A stretch of DNA of 64,000 nucleotides from Pseudaminobacter soli (ex Li et al. 2025) (GTDB lineage Bacteria; Pseudomonadota; Alphaproteobacteria; Rhizobiales; Rhizobiaceae): assembly GCF_003012705.1 (NCBI RefSeq), contig NZ_PXYL01000003.1:248001-312000 (forward strand), given 5' to 3'. Below are positions 61,408 through 64,000 of this stretch, one piece after another. The first letter of the stretch is position 1, and every line of letters starts with the position of its first letter. The position numbers and the translations under genes are program-made. Below the pieces are notes generated by a model. It ran no database searches. It was given only the letters and a program-made list of their open reading frames with translations, and had not been told where the DNA came from.

Positions 61408-61695
61408 ATGGCGAAGGGATACTGGATCGCGCGTGTCGATATTCGCGATCCCGAGGGCTACAAGGACTACGTCGCCGCAGCCAAGCTGGCCTTCGAGCGC
61501 TTCGGCGCCAATTTCCTCGCCCGCGGCGGTGCGCATGAGGTCGTGGAAGGCCCCGGCCGCGCCCGCAATGTGGTGATCGAGTTTGCTTCGCTCCAGGCTG
61601 CCCACGACTGCTACAACTCGCCCGAGTATCAGGCCGCACGCGCCATCCGCCAGAAACACGCCGACGGCGAGATCGTTCTGGTGGAAGGCATTTGA
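61408..61695 (+). CDS. DUF1330 family protein (paralogue 2)
   Basis: A 95-residue DUF1330 protein. It shares with the copy at 13275 the opening KGYWIA, the segment FLARGG, and a central [11 protein letters not shown] 61408 follows GGAGGA. A 5-residue upstream extension is possible. It lies downstream of pyrF behind the 130-bp repeat. Function is unknown; the fold is probably a dimeric ferredoxin-like barrel. Confidence 0.9.
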   Translation: MAKGYWIARVDIRDPEGYKDYVAAAKLAFERFGANFLARGGAHEVVEGPGRARNVVIEFASLQAAHDCYNSPEYQAARAIRQKHADGEIVLVEGI

Positions 61696-61915
61696 AGCCA
61701 CGCGCGCGAAACGATCGCCTCGAAAATTGCTGCAGTGCACAAAGAATTGTCGCGCCGTCGCCCTCTGACGACAACGTATTGTCAATCTTTGGACCAAACT
61801 ATGTTACATGTTGCGTGACATGACATATTGCGCCGCAGCATATTCACGCTACGCTGCAGCCATCTGAAGGGACTCCCGACCGGCTCAATAGCGTTGGAGC
61901 CGGAGAAGGCATTCG

Positions 61916-63193
61916 ATGTTCTACCAGTTCTACGAGATGAACCACGCCGCGCTGCAGCCCGCCCGGGCCTATGCGGACGCGGTGCGGATGTTCTATTCCA
62001 ATCCGCTCAATCCGGCGTCGAAAACCCCTTGGGGCCGCTCTATTGCGGCCGCCGCCGAGCTCTTCGAGCGCACCACGCGCCGCTACGGCAAGCCGGCCTT
62101 CGACCTGCCACAGACCACGGTCGACGGCAATGTCGTTGCGGTCACCGAAAAGGTGGTCTGGTCGCGACCCTTCTGCAACCTGCTGCATTTCGAACGCGAC
62201 CTGCCCGCCGCACGCCGGGCCGATCCCAAGCTGCTCGTCGTCGCGCCGATGTCGGGCCACTATGCCACCCTGCTGCGCGGCACAGTGGAGGCTCTGATGC
62301 CCCATGCCGACGTCTACATCACCGATTGGGCCGACGCCCGCATGGTGCCGGTTTCGGACGGCAAGTTCGACCTCGACGACTATATCGACTATGTCATCGA
62401 GATGCTGCATGCGCTCGGGCCCGACACCCACGTCATGGGCGTCTGCCAGCCTTCGGTGCCGGTGCTAGCCGCCGCCGCCATCATGGAAGCGCGCGGCGAC
62501 CGTTTTGCGCCGGCAACCATGACCCTGATGGGCGGGCCCATCGACACCAGGCGCAACCCCACGGCCGTCAACCTTTTGGCCGAGGAAAAGGGCACCGACT
62601 GGTTCCGCGACAATGTCGTCATGCAGGTGCCGTGGCCCGCGCCCGGCTTCTCGCGCGACGTCTATCCGGGGTTCCTGCAGCTTTCGGGCTTCATGGGCAT
62701 GAATCTCGACCGGCACATCATCGCCCACAAGGACTTCTTCATGCATCTGGTGAAGAACGACGGCGACGGTGCCGAGAAGCATCGCGACTTCTACGACGAA
62801 TATCTCGCGGTGATGGACCTGACCGCCGAGTTCTACCTGCAGACGGTCGAGGCGGTGTTCGTCAAGCACGCGCTGCCCAAGGGCGAGATGACGCATCGCG
62901 GCGTGCCGGTCGATCCGGCCGCCATCCGCAATGTGGCGCTGCTGACAGTCGAGGGCGAGAACGACGACATATCCGGTCTCGGCCAGACCGAGGCCGCGCA
63001 CGACCTTTGCGTCAACATTCCCGCGAGCATGCGCCAGCATTACATGCAGCCGAAAGTCGGGCACTACGGCGTGTTCAACGGCTCGCGCTTCCGCGCCGAA
63101 ATCGCGCCGCGCATCGTCGATTTCATTAACCGCCACGGCAAGGAACACCGGGCCAGGCCAAAACCTCGGCTCGTCCGCTCGGCAAAGGCCTGA
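61916..63193 (+). CDS. phaZ: intracellular polyhydroxyalkanoate depolymerase
   Basis: A 425-residue intracellular PHB depolymerase that mobilises stored polyhydroxybutyrate. The nucleophile is Cys177 in VMGVCQPSVPVLAAAA, a cysteine where secreted depolymerases have serine; this is normal for the intracellular class. The N-terminal MFYQFYEMNHAALQPARAYA is a family signature. A C-terminal basic segment ends the protein. The upstream 220 bp after the DUF1330 gene is AT-rich for this genome and may hold its promoter. Confidence 0.95.
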   Translation: MFYQFYEMNHAALQPARAYADAVRMFYSNPLNPASKTPWGRSIAAAAELFERTTRRYGKPAFDLPQTTVDGNVVAVTEKVVWSRPFCNLLHFERDLPAARRADPKLLVVAPMSGHYATLLRGTVEALMPHADVYITDWADARMVPVSDGKFDLDDYIDYVIEMLHALGPDTHVMGVCQPSVPVLAAAAIMEARGDRFAPATMTLMGGPIDTRRNPTAVNLLAEEKGTDWFRDNVVMQVPWPAPGFSRDVYPGFLQLSGFMGMNLDRHIIAHKDFFMHLVKNDGDGAEKHRDFYDEYLAVMDLTAEFYLQTVEAVFVKHALPKGEMTHRGVPVDPAAIRNVALLTVEGENDDISGLGQTEAAHDLCVNIPASMRQHYMQPKVGHYGVFNGSRFRAEIAPRIVDFINRHGKEHRARPKPRLVRSAKA

Positions 63194-63528
63194 CGCCGCA
63201 AAACGGGTTTTTGGACCTCCGAAGGCATCATGGTCGCGCGCCCAATTGTGTCGCAATTGTGCGGCGCGGCCGATCCCCCTTTGCTGCAAAGGGTCTTTAG
63301 GACCTGAGGCCCAGCCACCTCGACCATGTGCACTTCCGCCTCTGCCTGGGCGAGGCGTACTCCATCACACAACCCGTTGAAAAGTCGAACTTTCCGGCCG
63401 CGGGCGATGTCGATTTCAGGGGGGCGCACTGGCTCACCTGTTGCAGAATCGTCGCTACGCGCCGCCCTCCGGTAACCATAACTGCAATCGGCGACCCCCT
63501 CGGAATTGACATCGCCCACCCGCGGCCG

Positions 63529-63543
63529 TTAACCTTTCGTTAA
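63529..63543. promoter_or_regulatory. CtrA-type binding site
   Basis: TTAA-CCTTTCG-TTAA is a perfect match to the CtrA consensus TTAA-N7-TTAA, 28 bp before the last gene. A TTGACA at 63506-63511 lies just upstream. The rest of the 378-bp gap from 63194 holds no gene I can support. Confidence 0.5.
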
Positions 63544-63571
63544 TAATAATTTACTGGGCACGGGATAGGGG

Positions 63572-64000
63572 ATGACTTCCTCACCTTTAGCATGGCGTGC
63601 GCGCAAGCGTGCGGCCTATCTGACTTGGCTATTGATCAGTACGCTACCGGCAGGGCACGCCCTTGCTGGCGCGTCGATGGTCACTGGTGGCCTGACTTCG
63701 CAGCCCATCGGCCATTACGACTTCTGCAAGACGCATCAGGACGAATGCTCGATCCGGCCGATCGATAAAGGCCCCGAGCACATGACCAATGCGCTGCGGA
63801 AGCTGATCATGGATGTCAATCTCCATGTGAACACCACCGTCAAGCCAATGAGCGATTTCGAGAACTACGGCCAGGAAGAGTTCTGGGCCTATCCGGACAA
63901 CGGCTACGGCGACTGCGAGGACTATGTGCTCGAAAAGCGCCGCGAGCTGATGCATGACGGCATTTCGCTCTCCAACCTGCTGATCACGGTGGTGCGCAAG
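63572..64000 (+). CDS. transglutaminase-like cysteine peptidase (partial, runs off window)
   Basis: The first 143 codons of a BTLCP-family protein (PF06035 type). A signal peptide covers about residues 1-32 (LLISTLPAGHALA). The catalytic Cys115 is in GYGDCEDYV, and the segment NTTVKPMSDFENYG precedes it. Related periplasmic proteases (LapG type) cleave biofilm adhesins, but many rhizobial members are uncharacterised. The catalytic His and Asp lie beyond the window. The open reading frame is uninterrupted to the edge. A CtrA-type box lies just upstream. Confidence 0.88.
   Translation, partial: MTSSPLAWRARKRAAYLTWLLISTLPAGHALAGASMVTGGLTSQPIGHYDFCKTHQDECSIRPIDKGPEHMTNALRKLIMDVNLHVNTTVKPMSDFENYGQEEFWAYPDNGYGDCEDYVLEKRRELMHDGISLSNLLITVVRK

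Noticed and set aside
61828-63129. 433-codon frame overlapping phaZ on the same strand
   Set aside because: A frame-shifted shadow of phaZ, Arg-rich and without homology, whereas phaZ is full length and conserved.

Overview
The window is a gene-dense, GC-rich (roughly 64 percent by eye) chromosomal segment of an alphaproteobacterium of the Hyphomicrobiales (Rhizobiales). It most resembles the Mesorhizobium/Aminobacter group of Phyllobacteriaceae. That placement is an inference from gene content and order: maf-aroE-coaE-dnaQ-secB, the pckA/chvI-chvG-hprK-PTS cluster, trpF-trpB-trpA-accD-folC, pmtA beside dnaJ, and a TsaE-kinase fusion. No species can be named from the sequence alone. I see no prophage, insertion sequence, CRISPR array, rRNA or tRNA gene. 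Almost everything is conserved core genome.

Layout. 1-3.1 kb: the tail of a PPDK regulatory protein gene, then maf, aroE, coaE and dnaQ. 3.2-7.3 kb: secB and an fxsA-type gene on the minus strand, then tim44-like, mltA, smr and an XRE regulator on the plus strand. 7.3-11.3 kb (minus): a DUF1402 gene and a tight hslV-GNAT-DUF2585-hslU operon. 11.5-16.4 kb (plus): a histidine operon (hisB, DUF2628, hisH, DUF1330, hisA, hisF, hisE) running into coaA. 16.4-19.4 kb (minus): alkB, arfB and pckA. 19.8-23.7 kb (plus): chvI-chvG two-component system, short hprK, an EIIA-Man-type PTS protein and HPr. 23.8-37.3 kb (plus): ahcY, a large PAS sensor kinase, the tsaE-kinase fusion, a MurU-like nucleotidyltransferase, addB, addA and trxA. 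37.4 kb: a small cupin. 37.7-46.3 kb (minus): folC, accD, trpA, trpB, trpF, a YgjP-like metallopeptidase, DUF2852, a BenE transporter and an alpha/beta hydrolase. 46.5-52.3 kb (plus): infC with an ATT start, an isoprenylcysteine-methyltransferase-like gene, rpmI, rplT, pheS, pheT. 52.4-64 kb: a nucleotidyltransferase-like protein, an oxidoreductase, an orphan AT-rich membrane gene, htpX, dnaK, dnaJ, pmtA, an FMN reductase, pyrF, a second DUF1330 gene, phaZ and the start of a transglutaminase-like peptidase gene.

How it fits together. The window carries much of the heat-shock and protein-quality machinery: hslUV, dnaK, dnaJ, htpX, trxA and secB. dnaK and trxA have promoters matching the alphaproteobacterial RpoH pattern. 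The central block joins envelope sensing (ChvG/ChvI) to the nitrogen-type PTS (HprK, EIIA, HPr) and to gluconeogenesis (pckA). The TsaE-kinase fusion followed by a MurU-like enzyme suggests cell-wall sugar recycling beside AddAB DNA repair.

The most useful non-coding signals are twin operator-like palindromes upstream of pckA, a palindrome upstream of ahcY, a perfect CtrA-type box before the last gene, a 130-bp element with 20-bp perfect inverted ends near 61.3 kb, and two copies of a short palindromic rhizobial-type repeat. I found no convincing multi-gene undescribed system. The best candidates for something new are the AT-rich orphan membrane gene at 54 kb, the small uncharacterised proteins embedded in the hsl and his operons, and a biotin-carboxylase partner (AccD) with no cysteine at all.
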